Shown: positions 34,616 to 42,277 of the stretch, piece by piece
How positions within the stretch are numbered: position 1 is the first letter of the stretch
Layout: each line of letters opens with the position of its first letter
Assembly (NCBI RefSeq): GCF_000805675.1
Contig: NZ_JSEF01000005.1
Span: 1 to 64,000 of the forward strand
DNA: 64,000 bases
Direction: 5' to 3'
Origin: Corynebacterium minutissimum
Lineage (GTDB): Bacteria; Actinomycetota; Actinomycetes; Mycobacteriales; Mycobacteriaceae
The notes under the pieces: model-generated
Database searches by the model: none
Seen by the model: the letters and a program-made list of their open reading frames with translations, nothing else
What the model was told of the DNA's origin: nothing
Program-made: the position numbers and the translations under genes

Positions 34616-35315
34616 ACTCCACTATGTGCTCTTCCTGAATTACGCCATCTAGCTTTATAATCCGGTCTTCGATTTTTTCGAGTTCTGCCCTCTTCTCTTG
34701 CAGTTGATTCACATAGAGGTTGATTGCTTGCCGCTTCGCCGCATCGTCCCCAAGGTGTTCAAACACTTCAAATGGTGTTCGAATGCTCTGAATCTCCACC
34801 AGCACGGCACGGAGTTCACGTACTACGTCTAGCAATAGTTTTTCGCGGCTGGGTTCTTCTTCGCCCCGAATATCGAATGATCCTTGAGTCCAATCCAACG
34901 AGGATCTGTATTCGCGGCGTCCCTTGACCTCCGCCATCTCGCTACCTGTTTCCATCGAAAAAACGGGATTGAAGCCATCGGGAATGGTTTGGCGTTCTCC
35001 GACAATCCACATGAAAGCATCCAGTTGATTCACGTCTCCTACGGCAGGCAGAAGATTGATGCGCCCGTCAGGAAGCTCAGGAAGGAGCAACGAAACAGGA
35101 GGTACGCCCAGCGCGGCCGCAAGTGTTAACCAATCAGCAATCGAAATAGTTTTGCGCACGCCGCGCCGGTATTCGGACACTGCTGTTCGAGAAAGTGGGT
35201 TACCGAGCTTCTCGGTTCTTTCGGAGATCCAGCGGTCTGATTTTCCATCACGCGCATTCTCTACCGCACGCCCAATGTTCGCGATTATCTCTTCATGCCA
35301 CTTTTTTGACTGCAT
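34593..35315 (-). CDS. XRE-like repressor of the element (putative)
   Basis: From the ATG at 35315 the protein has 240 aa. The N-terminal 80 residues resemble a helix-turn-helix (SRTAVSEYRRGVRKTISIADWLTLAAALGVPP). The middle is unassigned, and the C terminus is a coiled coil (LYVNQLQEKRAELEKIEDRI). It is divergent from the excisionase with a 111-bp control region between, so it probably maintains the integrated state. It lacks the Ser/Lys autoproteolysis signature of LexA/CI repressors as far as I can see, so induction may depend on a partner protein. Confidence 0.72.
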   Translation of the reverse strand: MQSKKWHEEIIANIGRAVENARDGKSDRWISERTEKLGNPLSRTAVSEYRRGVRKTISIADWLTLAAALGVPPVSLLLPELPDGRINLLPAVGDVNQLDAFMWIVGERQTIPDGFNPVFSMETGSEMAEVKGRREYRSSLDWTQGSFDIRGEEEPSREKLLLDVVRELRAVLVEIQSIRTPFEVFEHLGDDAAKRQAINLYVNQLQEKRAELEKIEDRIIKLDGVIQEEHIVEYDQDGER

Positions 35316-35336
35316 GTCAGTCACTTTAGTGGGTTG

Positions 35337-35365
35337 TTGACAATTTTTCCAACACCCTGTAAGAC
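35337..35365 (+). promoter_or_regulatory. Promoter of the excisionase operon
   Basis: TTGACA, 17 bp, then TAAGAC with a TG just upstream. A strong sigma-70-like promoter aimed at the rightward genes. It lies in the divergent region, where the repressor can act. Confidence 0.7.
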
Positions 35366-35373
35366 TAAGTGCA

Positions 35374-35391
35374 TAGCAGTCAATACTGCTA
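35374..35391. promoter_or_regulatory. Candidate repressor operator (18-bp palindrome)
   Basis: TAGCAGTCAATACTGCTA has perfect 7-bp arms and a 4-bp centre. It sits 8 bp past the -10, around the expected start of transcription, where repressor binding would block the lytic/excision operon. Confidence 0.65.
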
Positions 35392-35426
35392 GATTTTGAT
35401 TCGATTCCAGTCAGTGAGGAGTAAAC

Positions 35427-35630
35427 ATGACTGACTACACCCCAGAAGATATGGTGCTTTTCTTTCCGAACACCACGCGACAGACGTGGGCACAGATGCG
35501 GTACCGAGGAAACGGCCCGAAGTACTACAAGGTCGGGCGCAAAGTGTTCTATCGCCCCCAAGACGTTGAAGCGTGGAAAGAGTCGCAACTTCGTACTCGC
35601 ACCGACGAGCTGCCAAAGGAGGCGGCATGA
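35427..35630 (+). CDS. xis: Excisionase-like winged-helix protein
   Basis: The 67-aa protein has the helix-turn-helix of the MerR/excisionase type: AQMRYRGNGPKYYKVGRKVFYRPQDVEAWKES. First gene of the rightward operon, with RBS GAGGAG before the ATG. Such proteins bend DNA at att sites for excision, and some activate transcription. The stop overlaps the next gene by 4 bp (ATGA). Confidence 0.8.
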   Translation: MTDYTPEDMVLFFPNTTRQTWAQMRYRGNGPKYYKVGRKVFYRPQDVEAWKESQLRTRTDELPKEAA

Positions 35631-35962
35631 GTGAGCGAATCGAAGTGAAGGTTACTCAGAGCATTCGCCCAGGCGTCACTGACGAGCTTCTCGTTGCTGG
35701 CACTCGCGCAGAAATCAGCGCCGAAGTGCTCAGCAACTTTCCCGAAGCCTTCGCCGTAACTGAGCAACCCAAGCGCCGCCGGGAGCATGAGGAACCAGCA
35801 CCGCCGGCCAAGCCCCTCGACGAGCACGTTGACGAACCAGAGGTTCAACGACCGGCCAAGAGCGCCAGCATCGCCGAGTGGCGCAAGTTCGCTGAAAGCC
35901 TAGGCATCGTCACAACGGGACTGGCCAAGAGAGACATTATCGCCGCTACTCAATCCGATTAG
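35627..35962 (+). CDS. Unrecognised element protein (111 aa)
   Basis: The ATG overlaps the xis stop, so it is coupled. The first 45 residues could be a small beta-rich domain, the middle is charged and Pro-rich (EHEEPAPPAKPLDEHVDEP), and the end (SIAEWRKFAESLGIVTTGLAKRDIIAATQSD) resembles a SAP/Rho-N-like helical motif. Function unknown. Confidence 0.65.
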   Translation: MSERIEVKVTQSIRPGVTDELLVAGTRAEISAEVLSNFPEAFAVTEQPKRRREHEEPAPPAKPLDEHVDEPEVQRPAKSASIAEWRKFAESLGIVTTGLAKRDIIAATQSD

Positions 35963-35973
35963 GAGGAATCATC

Positions 35974-36342
35974 ATGAAGAACTACCGCGCCGAAGACTCG
36001 CTCGCGTATCTCGCTGACAGTGTTCTCGCTTCACTCGACGCCGCTAACGCAGAGATTCAGGACTTCAACGGCACTTGCCCGGAGTTCGACGAGTTGCCGG
36101 ACAATCTGCAGAACGCGATCTACATCCTCGACAACATTCGCGACGCCGTCCGCCGTGAGGCGATGCATCACAACGTGCACCGCGCCACTCACTACAGCAA
36201 TGGGCTTCCGGTTCGCCTGCACTACAAGGGCGAAGTCGTTACCGACCCCGAAGGCGTGGCCTACCGCCCGGACAACATCACCACGATGCATCCGAACGGC
36301 ACGCCTGACGTTGCTATCCCGAACCAGAACAACGCCGCATAA
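35974..36342 (+). CDS. Unrecognised element protein (122 aa)
   Basis: An acidic protein with a helical N terminus and an Asn/His-rich C terminus. A strong RBS (TAGGAGGAATC) precedes the ATG. No motif recognised. Confidence 0.65.
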   Translation: MKNYRAEDSLAYLADSVLASLDAANAEIQDFNGTCPEFDELPDNLQNAIYILDNIRDAVRREAMHHNVHRATHYSNGLPVRLHYKGEVVTDPEGVAYRPDNITTMHPNGTPDVAIPNQNNAA

Positions 36343-36355
36343 GAAGGAAAATCTC

Positions 36356-36586
36356 ATGACCGCATTCTCGACCGAACAACTCGAAGAAGGACGCCAGGCG
36401 CTACTGGACTTTTTGGAGTACTTCGCTATCCACGGAGCACCACCGGAAAACGCTTGGGACTTCGCTGAGCTGCCCGTTGAAATCCGCGACCCGGACAGCG
36501 TTGACGTCATCACCAAGACGATTGGTGAACTCACCTCTGACGACCTGATCATCTGCTCCAAAGCCATGAAGGCCGGACTTTTCTAG
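36356..36586 (+). CDS. Unrecognised element protein (76 aa)
   Basis: A small acidic, helical protein (TEQLEEGRQALLDFLEYFA). AGAAGGAAA is upstream of the ATG at 36356. No motif recognised. Size, charge and context fit an early phage-type modulator (inferred only). Confidence 0.62.
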   Translation: MTAFSTEQLEEGRQALLDFLEYFAIHGAPPENAWDFAELPVEIRDPDSVDVITKTIGELTSDDLIICSKAMKAGLF

Positions 36587-36600
36587 GAAGGAAACCACTA

Positions 36601-37149
36601 ATGACCACGAATAACGAGAAGACCCCCGCCGGTGCTGGGAACACCAACGAGGGAAAGAACGAGGTTGATATGAACTCGAATACCCATGAGTCTAGCAGTC
36701 GCGAACTCCGTAAAGCCATCGACAGGGTTCACGCTGCTATCTCCGTCAACAACCAAAAGCTTCGTCGCATCAACAATGAAGCGAAGACCGCCACCTCTGA
36801 CGAGTTCCGTGAACTCGACAAGAAGTTTGGCGCAATACAGAAAGAAAACACTGGACTCTTCAAGAACTTTCGCAAGGTCGTTGAGGAATACCAAGAAGCA
36901 CTGAATCGTGAGCGCCTCGCCGCACACGAGCGCCAGAGCAAGGAACGACGCCACTATTGGCGCAAGCGTGAAGAGATCACTCGCATCACAGGACGCGACG
37001 ACTTGTCTCCGGTTGATCTGCAGTACGAACTTGTTGCCCGTTACCGCGAAGGCGGCGACTTCATGGCCATCCTGGACGCGATGAAGGCCGTCGACGACCT
37101 CGACCTAGAGCGCGCTGGCCTCACGTCTTGGGGAGAGTGTGACGACTAA
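36601..37149 (+). CDS. Coiled-coil element protein (182 aa)
   Basis: The middle region (about 25-125) is predicted coiled coil with many charged residues (KAIDRVHAAISVNNQKLRRI; HERQSKERRHYWRKREE). RBS AGGAAG. The next ORF starts on its stop codon (TAATG). No enzyme motif. Confidence 0.65.
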   Translation: MTTNNEKTPAGAGNTNEGKNEVDMNSNTHESSSRELRKAIDRVHAAISVNNQKLRRINNEAKTATSDEFRELDKKFGAIQKENTGLFKNFRKVVEEYQEALNRERLAAHERQSKERRHYWRKREEITRITGRDDLSPVDLQYELVARYREGGDFMAILDAMKAVDDLDLERAGLTSWGECDD

Positions 37150-37250
37150 TGAACGTGATTGACCTTCTCGACATGGCCGACGCCGTCCTTGTTGCTGATG
37201 CCGAAGACCTACTCCAACACCTCGACCTCCCCAACACCCTCGCAGCATAA
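37149..37250 (+). CDS. 33-aa acidic peptide coupled to the coiled-coil gene
   Basis: The ATG shares its A with the previous TAA. The peptide starts MNVIDLLDMADAVLVADAED and ends LLQHLDLPNTLAA, an amphipathic, acidic helix. Codon use matches the neighbours. The next gene's RBS (AAGGAG) begins immediately after its stop. Likely a real small gene. Confidence 0.55.
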   Translation: MNVIDLLDMADAVLVADAEDLLQHLDLPNTLAA

Positions 37251-37260
37251 GGAGCACACC

Positions 37261-37587
37261 GTGACCAAGTACCAACTCAAGGAACTTGACTATTCAGCGC
37301 ACGCAGACGACTTCGATTCCGACGACCCTAACGTCAGAACTTTTCAGGTCATCTACCACGGAATGACAATCGGAATCTTCATCAAGTATCCCAACGCAGT
37401 ACTGAGCGGACAGTTTGACTACCTCGCCGCACCACCGCGACAAATGGTGTCTTTCAGGCCCGGCGATGGAGATTGGCACGTCAAAGAGCTTTCAGGTGAG
37501 GACTTCTACGTCTTCTCAACAGAGCTTGAGGCATGTGACTACCTCAACGACTGCTATCAGTCCTACCTCGACCTAATCGCAAGCTAA
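37261..37587 (+). CDS. Unrecognised element protein (108 aa)
   Basis: Starts at GTG with AAGGAG eight bases upstream. Acidic, rich in aromatic residues (FQVIYHGMTIGIFIKYPNA; DYLNDCYQSYLDLIAS), probably a compact alpha/beta fold. No motif recognised. Confidence 0.62.
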   Translation: MTKYQLKELDYSAHADDFDSDDPNVRTFQVIYHGMTIGIFIKYPNAVLSGQFDYLAAPPRQMVSFRPGDGDWHVKELSGEDFYVFSTELEACDYLNDCYQSYLDLIAS

Positions 37588-37598
37588 GGAGCACCAGC

Positions 37599-37904
37599 AT
37601 GGCACGCCGAACCAAGCCGAAGTACATCCCCGAGATGAACATCACCAAGGAGACCTACAACGGCAAAGAAACCATTGACCAATACTGCGCAATGCGCAGC
37701 GACTACGGATATTCCGACGTGGAGATGAATCCGCTCTACCTCGAATCGCACCTCCAAGACCGTCTCTTCGACATCCTGGCCGAGCACATCTACCTATACG
37801 ACTTCAACCTTCAACTACTCGCTGAAGTCATGGCGAACGCTGCGATCGAAGCGCTTCGGAATACGGACTTAAACAAGTTCCCGTATGACCCTCACTACTA
37901 CTAA
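37599..37904 (+). CDS. Unrecognised element protein (101 aa)
   Basis: Basic N terminus (MARRTKPKYIPE), helical centre (DRLFDILAEHIYLYDFNLQLLAEVMANAAIEAL). RBS AAGGAG. Last gene of the small-gene block. Confidence 0.62.
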   Translation: MARRTKPKYIPEMNITKETYNGKETIDQYCAMRSDYGYSDVEMNPLYLESHLQDRLFDILAEHIYLYDFNLQLLAEVMANAAIEALRNTDLNKFPYDPHYY

Positions 37905-37932
37905 GTCACCCCGTTAGCCCTACTGGCAGGCA

Positions 37933-37951
37933 CCAGCGTTCGAGCCGCTGG
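37933..37951. other. Short hairpin in the 150-bp gap before the primase-helicase gene
   Basis: CCAGCG / CGCTGG with a 7-nt loop; GGCACCAG occurs on both sides of it (near 37928 and 37955). The gap has no ORF and may hold a regulatory or leader structure. Confidence 0.35.
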
Positions 37952-38054
37952 AGGGCACCAGGCCCACACACAGTGTCAACCACGTGGGCACCCCGACAAA
38001 CACAATTCCATTTCGTCTCTCCTCCTGTCATCCCATGAAAGAAAGATTCTTGAA

Positions 38055-40115
38055 GTGCATAGCGCTGACAACTCTTATCAACGATTCATCGAGGCCGTAG
38101 AACGAAGCGGTCTCCACTACCGCGAACTTGAATCCGGTAAACGCGCCCAGGTGCAAACACCGGGCCACAGTGACCAAGACCGAGGAACGAGCATCACTTA
38201 CAACGGGACTCAGCTTCTCGTCTACTGCCACAACGGCGACACTGACGAAGTGCTCGACCACCTCGGAATGACCACAAGTGATCTCTTCGATAGCCCGAAG
38301 GGTGTTCGCTATGACTATGGTGATGGCCGCTTCGTGCACCGCTCGCCAGAGAAGTACTTCAAACAGTCTGGCAACACGAAGGGCACTAACCTGTACGGCC
38401 TGCCCTCGTTGGCCACACCTGGCCCGGTCTACGTAGTAGAAGGCGAGAAGGACGCCACCACCGCCGCTACCGTGTGGAAAGCCGCCGCCGTATCCCAAGC
38501 ACAAGGCGCAAGCACTAGCCCCGCCAAAGCCGACTGGACGCCGCTTAAGGGCCGTGAGGTCATCATCGTTGCCGACAAGGATAGCCAAGGCGAGAAGCGC
38601 GCCTACAACGTCCTAACCCACCTCACCGGCCTGGAGGCTCGCCCTGACTCCGTGCGGATTGTTCACGCCGCCGAAGGTAAAGACCTCTCCGACCATATCG
38701 CCGCCGGACACACCTCCGACGACCTCGTTGCTGTTGGTGAGAAAGTTGGTCGCCGCCGCGTGAAGCTCGTCAAAGCTGGCAGTGTGAAAACCGAGAAAGT
38801 TGACTGGCTCATTCCCGAATGGATTCCCGCGAACATGCTCACCCTTCTCGCAGGCCGTGAAGGTATCGGTAAATCAACTATCGCATGTAGTTGGGTAGCG
38901 GAGTTCAGCAACCGGGGCATGAAGTGCGCCTACCTCAACTCCGAAGATTCCCGCTCATTCACCGTCAAACCTCGCCTGCAGGCTGCAGGCGCCAACCTCG
39001 ATAACGTCTTTTTCATCGACGTTGAGACAGAGAGCGGAGCTGACGGGCACCTTCTTCTTCCTCAGGACACGGATCTTCTCTTTCGTGAGCTTTCCGACCA
39101 AGGCGTGAAGTTCGTCATCCTCGACGCCGCGAAGTCATCAATGGATCCGAAGCTCGACGGCTACAAAGACGACCATGTCCGCCAGTTCCTTGAACCGCTC
39201 GCAGCTGGCGCGGACAAATACGGAATCACCATCGTTGGGCTAGCGCACTTCGGTAAGAAAGAAGGCAGTGACACGGGCCGTCTTCTTCTAGGTTCCATCG
39301 CCTGGAGTCAGATTGCTCGTAGTGTTCTCGCCGCCGCCATAGACAACGATGGCAGGCTTATCGTGACCAACACGAAGGCGAACCTAGCCCGTGGCATTGT
39401 TTCGCGCGAAGCCTCCATCGTGTCTCGCCCGCTGCAGCTCGACGACGGAGAACTCACCGAGCTTGGTGTTGTCGAATGGGGCGAGTTCACTGATACGCCC
39501 GCCACTGAACTTCTTGAGCAAAACGACAGTGACGAGACCCCTGACGACCGTACTGACGCCGAAGCGTGGCTAGAAGATTACCTCACCGAGCGCGGCCCTA
39601 CCCCGCGTGCCGAAGTTCTGAAAGCCGCGAAGAAAGCCGCCGTGGCATCCGAGCGCACCATCAAACGAGCCTTCAAGAATCTTGGTGGCGAGTCTCATTC
39701 TGCTGGGTTCCCTCGTGTGGCGACGTGGTCACTGCCCAGTCGGGACAGTCGGGCCAATGCCTCCCTAGGGGTAAATAATCGTGTCCCAACTGGCCCAACT
39801 GGCGATAAGCAGGGGAAACACAATGGCCCAACTAGGCAAAAATCACAGTCGGGCCACGGGCCACACACTGGCCCAACTGGAGCACTTTTCGCCCTCAATA
39901 CGTCTAATTCTCCCCATGGAGATGATATTGAGGACGCCATCCTCGACGCCCTCGACACCACCCGAGGACAGTCCACCGACCAGATTCAGAAACACCTCAC
40001 CAAACAACAACTCGACCAGGCCGGCGACTTCTACACCATCATCGAGCACCTGCAGATGAAGGGACTTATCCGCATCAACGAGCGCGGCCTATACGTGCGC
40101 AAGGAGACAGCATGA
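38055..40115 (+). CDS. Primase-helicase (Toprim plus RecA-fold) of the element
   Basis: A 686-aa replication protein starting at GTG. The N-terminal half resembles a phage primase: a zinc-less CHC2-like start, then Toprim-like VYVVEGEKDATTA and EVIIVADKDSQGEKRA. The second part is a RecA/DnaB-like AAA_25 helicase with Walker A AGREGIGKSTIAC and Walker B VKFVILDAAKSS. A wing-like region (GPTPRAEVLKAAKKA) follows, then a low-complexity Gly/Pro/Thr linker around 560-610, then a second winged helix (EDAILDALDTTRGQSTDQIQ). The linker coincides with seven DNA iterons. It probably initiates element replication. Confidence 0.88.
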   Translation: MHSADNSYQRFIEAVERSGLHYRELESGKRAQVQTPGHSDQDRGTSITYNGTQLLVYCHNGDTDEVLDHLGMTTSDLFDSPKGVRYDYGDGRFVHRSPEKYFKQSGNTKGTNLYGLPSLATPGPVYVVEGEKDATTAATVWKAAAVSQAQGASTSPAKADWTPLKGREVIIVADKDSQGEKRAYNVLTHLTGLEARPDSVRIVHAAEGKDLSDHIAAGHTSDDLVAVGEKVGRRRVKLVKAGSVKTEKVDWLIPEWIPANMLTLLAGREGIGKSTIACSWVAEFSNRGMKCAYLNSEDSRSFTVKPRLQAAGANLDNVFFIDVETESGADGHLLLPQDTDLLFRELSDQGVKFVILDAAKSSMDPKLDGYKDDHVRQFLEPLAAGADKYGITIVGLAHFGKKEGSDTGRLLLGSIAWSQIARSVLAAAIDNDGRLIVTNTKANLARGIVSREASIVSRPLQLDDGELTELGVVEWGEFTDTPATELLEQNDSDETPDDRTDAEAWLEDYLTERGPTPRAEVLKAAKKAAVASERTIKRAFKNLGGESHSAGFPRVATWSLPSRDSRANASLGVNNRVPTGPTGDKQGKHNGPTRQKSQSGHGPHTGPTGALFALNTSNSPHGDDIEDAILDALDTTRGQSTDQIQKHLTKQQLDQAGDFYTIIEHLQMKGLIRINERGLYVRKETA
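39737..39879. repeat. Seven 11-bp iterons (candidate replication origin) inside the primase-helicase gene
   Basis: Consensus CAGTYGGGMCA. Forward copies at 39737, 39746 and 39846; reverse copies at 39782, 39791, 39824 (last base differs) and 39869. Two pairs overlap by 2 bp with a 9-bp period, and the second pair is the mirror of the first. GTAAATAATC lies between them. The encoded stretch is a Gly/Pro/Thr-rich linker, so DNA sequence rather than protein may be under selection. Confidence 0.75.
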
Positions 40116-40336
40116 GAGCACGATTCAGGGCACCAGGCCTTAAGTGGCGAACCGGAGACCTCACCATCAACGAGGTTAGAGATGACAAGCGGCACCGCTG
40201 CATGAGCTTCATCATCGCCTCGCATGATGGGAAGTCAGTTGCGTTCGAAATCAAGGACAAGGACATCTATCGCCTCGCCGACAGCATCGTCGACCACGTT
40301 GAAGCGTTCGAACTGGGAAAGAAGGCCCAGCAATGA
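40112..40336 (+). CDS. Unrecognised element protein (74 aa)
   Basis: Overlaps the primase-helicase stop by 4 bp (ATGA). A small basic beta-rich protein (MRARFRAPGLKWRTGDLTIN; CMSFIIASHDGKSVAFEIKD). No motif recognised. Its own stop overlaps the next gene by 4 bp. Confidence 0.65.
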   Translation: MRARFRAPGLKWRTGDLTINEVRDDKRHRCMSFIIASHDGKSVAFEIKDKDIYRLADSIVDHVEAFELGKKAQQ

Positions 40337-40701
40337 GTAAGCCGTTCTTCATCTCAGGAGACTTCATGATTCTTGGCTACAACGACGCCCGCAGCCTATC
40401 CACCGCTGTTCTTGCCGCCGCTGACCTAGCTCAACGGCACGGGGCGAACCTCAACCCGAAGATTCTTCACCTAGCGGCCCAGATTCATTCCGCAACAGGA
40501 CATTCGGAACCAGTACGCCCCACCTTCGAAGACACTGCAGAGTATGAGCAAATCACCACAGCTAGCGCCGCCGAAATCCTCGGGTGCTCAGAACGCAACG
40601 TTCGCCGCCTGGCGCAACGAGGCAGACTCCCCGGAGTTCGAAACGGCAAACCTTGGTACTTCAACCGCGAAGACGTTGAGGCCTATCGCGACTACAGGTG
40701 A
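40333..40701 (+). CDS. Helix-turn-helix (excisionase-family DNA-binding) protein
   Basis: The 122-aa protein's C-terminal third is a helix_turn_helix_17 domain: TASAAEILGCSERNVRRLAQRGRLPG, ending with FNREDVEAYRDYR. The N-terminal part is a helical region. Coupled by ATGA overlap to the 74-aa gene. Its place just before the capsid gene suggests late-gene control or DNA recognition for packaging (inferred). Confidence 0.75.
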   Translation: MSKPFFISGDFMILGYNDARSLSTAVLAAADLAQRHGANLNPKILHLAAQIHSATGHSEPVRPTFEDTAEYEQITTASAAEILGCSERNVRRLAQRGRLPGVRNGKPWYFNREDVEAYRDYR

Positions 40702-40738
40702 CGTGCTCACAACCAACAACAACTATGAAGGGAGACTC

Positions 40739-40972
40739 ATGTCTTACTCAATCCCGCTGGACTTTCGGCAAATCATGAATTGCTGCCCAGTTGACCGAAA
40801 CCTCAAGCCCGCCGACGGCGTCAACCGCGAAGTCACGTTCACTGTCGCCCCGCACATCGTTGACTCGCCGTCAGTTCCCGCCTACTCGAATCCGTCCTAC
40901 CTGGCGACCTGGCTTCTCGGGTATTGGGCAGGCCAAGACGAGGCAACCAACAACACCGAAGGAGATAAGTAA
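40739..40972 (+). CDS. Unrecognised element protein (77 aa)
   Basis: A small protein (MSYSIPLDFRQIMNCC...) with RBS AAGGGAG. The next gene (capsid) starts one base after its stop. No motif recognised. Confidence 0.6.
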   Translation: MSYSIPLDFRQIMNCCPVDRNLKPADGVNREVTFTVAPHIVDSPSVPAYSNPSYLATWLLGYWAGQDEATNNTEGDK

Positions 40973-41866
40973 ATGAGTTTCTACCCTGCACGCGCAGACT
41001 ACAAGGACGGCGTTATCAGCATCGATGAAGCGCTCTCCAACCCAACGGTAATCGCGTCCCGAGTTGCTGAAATTGCCTCCGCCAACCTTCTCGTTGACAC
41101 CATCTTCTCCAACGATGCAGGCCCGGTTGAAGGTGGCACCGTCATCTACTCGAAGACCACCGAGAAGAACTTCTACACCGACAACGACGTCACCGCCCGC
41201 CAACCCGGCGACGAGTACGCCATCGTCTACCGTGAGCGCCCCGAAGCTGAACTCGCCCGCGTAGAAGACTACGGTGGTAAGTTCGCAATCTCCGACGAGG
41301 CCCGCAAACGTAACCTCACCGTCGACTTCGACAACGACGTCACCGCACTGTCCAACACGATTCGCCGCAAGCTCAATCAGCGCGCAATGGAAACCATCGC
41401 CGCCGCCGACGAATCTGGCGAAACCAACTCCATCGCCCATACCGGCACCAAGTGGAGTGACCTTGTTCTCGAAGGAGACCCGGCCACCATCACCGCCCCA
41501 AACGAGCGGCCCACCTCGTCTATCGCTGACGCCTTCGCCATCGCAGAGACCAAGGAGTTGGGCATCACCTACAGCAAAATGTTGGTCAACCCGCTCACCA
41601 AGTCCCGAATCCTCGCAGCATACGGCCCCAACATGAAAGCCATGCTCGACACCTTCGGACTGGAACTTATCTCTTCGAACTACGTCCCGAAGGAGAAGAC
41701 CTACCTCGTCGACCCCGGTAAGGCTGGCTTCGTGCGTTACGAAGAATCACTCACCGTGACCACCTGGCGCGACGAGCACCACCGCCAAACCTGGGTACAG
41801 GGCTACGCCATGCCAGTCATGGGCATCACCCTTCCCGCCGCCATCGCAACCATCAACAACGTCTAG
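40973..41866 (+). CDS. Phage major capsid protein (HK97-like fold)
   Basis: The 297-aa protein has the pattern of actinophage capsid proteins: an N-terminal arm, then VIYSKTTEKNFYTDNDVTAR, ARVEDYGGKFAISDEARKRN, the spine helix DVTALSNTIRRKLNQRAMETI, the strand SKMLVNPLTKSRIL, and VTTWRDEHHRQTWVQGYAMPV at the end. It lacks the long cleaved delta domain of HK97 gp5, so the scaffold-like domain on the downstream protease gene may serve instead. Starts directly after the 77-aa gene. Confidence 0.85.
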   Translation: MSFYPARADYKDGVISIDEALSNPTVIASRVAEIASANLLVDTIFSNDAGPVEGGTVIYSKTTEKNFYTDNDVTARQPGDEYAIVYRERPEAELARVEDYGGKFAISDEARKRNLTVDFDNDVTALSNTIRRKLNQRAMETIAAADESGETNSIAHTGTKWSDLVLEGDPATITAPNERPTSSIADAFAIAETKELGITYSKMLVNPLTKSRILAAYGPNMKAMLDTFGLELISSNYVPKEKTYLVDPGKAGFVRYEESLTVTTWRDEHHRQTWVQGYAMPVMGITLPAAIATINNV

Positions 41867-41875
41867 GAGGCCACG

Positions 41876-42256
41876 ATGTACACCAACCAAATGAAAGAAC
41901 GTTTCAACCCCGGAACCGACCTCACCGCCAACGTCGACGAGGCCGTCACTGGTAAGACCTTCCTCGGATACGCCGCCGCCATGAAGCGCGGCCTTATCAC
42001 CGTCGCCCCGGCCAAGCCTGGCGAAGCCGTCGCCGGTGTATGCAAGTACGACGCCAAGCCCGGCGACCTCACAGGAGTCGCACGCGGATCCGGCCGCATC
42101 GTCACCGTCACCGCCGCTGCAGCTCTTACCGCCGGTGCCGCCGTATCAGTAGGAGCTGACGGGAAAGCCGCCCCGGCTGGCGACGGCATCACTGTTGGTT
42201 GGGCTGTAGACGACGCTGACGAAGGCGACGACGCCCTCATTAGCCTGGCACACTAG
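41876..42256 (+). CDS. Capsid decoration/stabilisation protein (DUF2190 type)
   Basis: A 126-aa beta-rich protein with the signature VAGVCKYDAKPGDLTGVARGS and LTAGAAVSVGADGKAAPAGDG, as in phage head-decoration proteins. RBS AGGAGG. Sits between capsid and protease genes, a common phage order though here the protease comes last. Confidence 0.8.
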   Translation: MYTNQMKERFNPGTDLTANVDEAVTGKTFLGYAAAMKRGLITVAPAKPGEAVAGVCKYDAKPGDLTGVARGSGRIVTVTAAAALTAGAAVSVGADGKAAPAGDGITVGWAVDDADEGDDALISLAH

Positions 42257-42277
42257 CCCCAAGGAGTGGACACCAAG

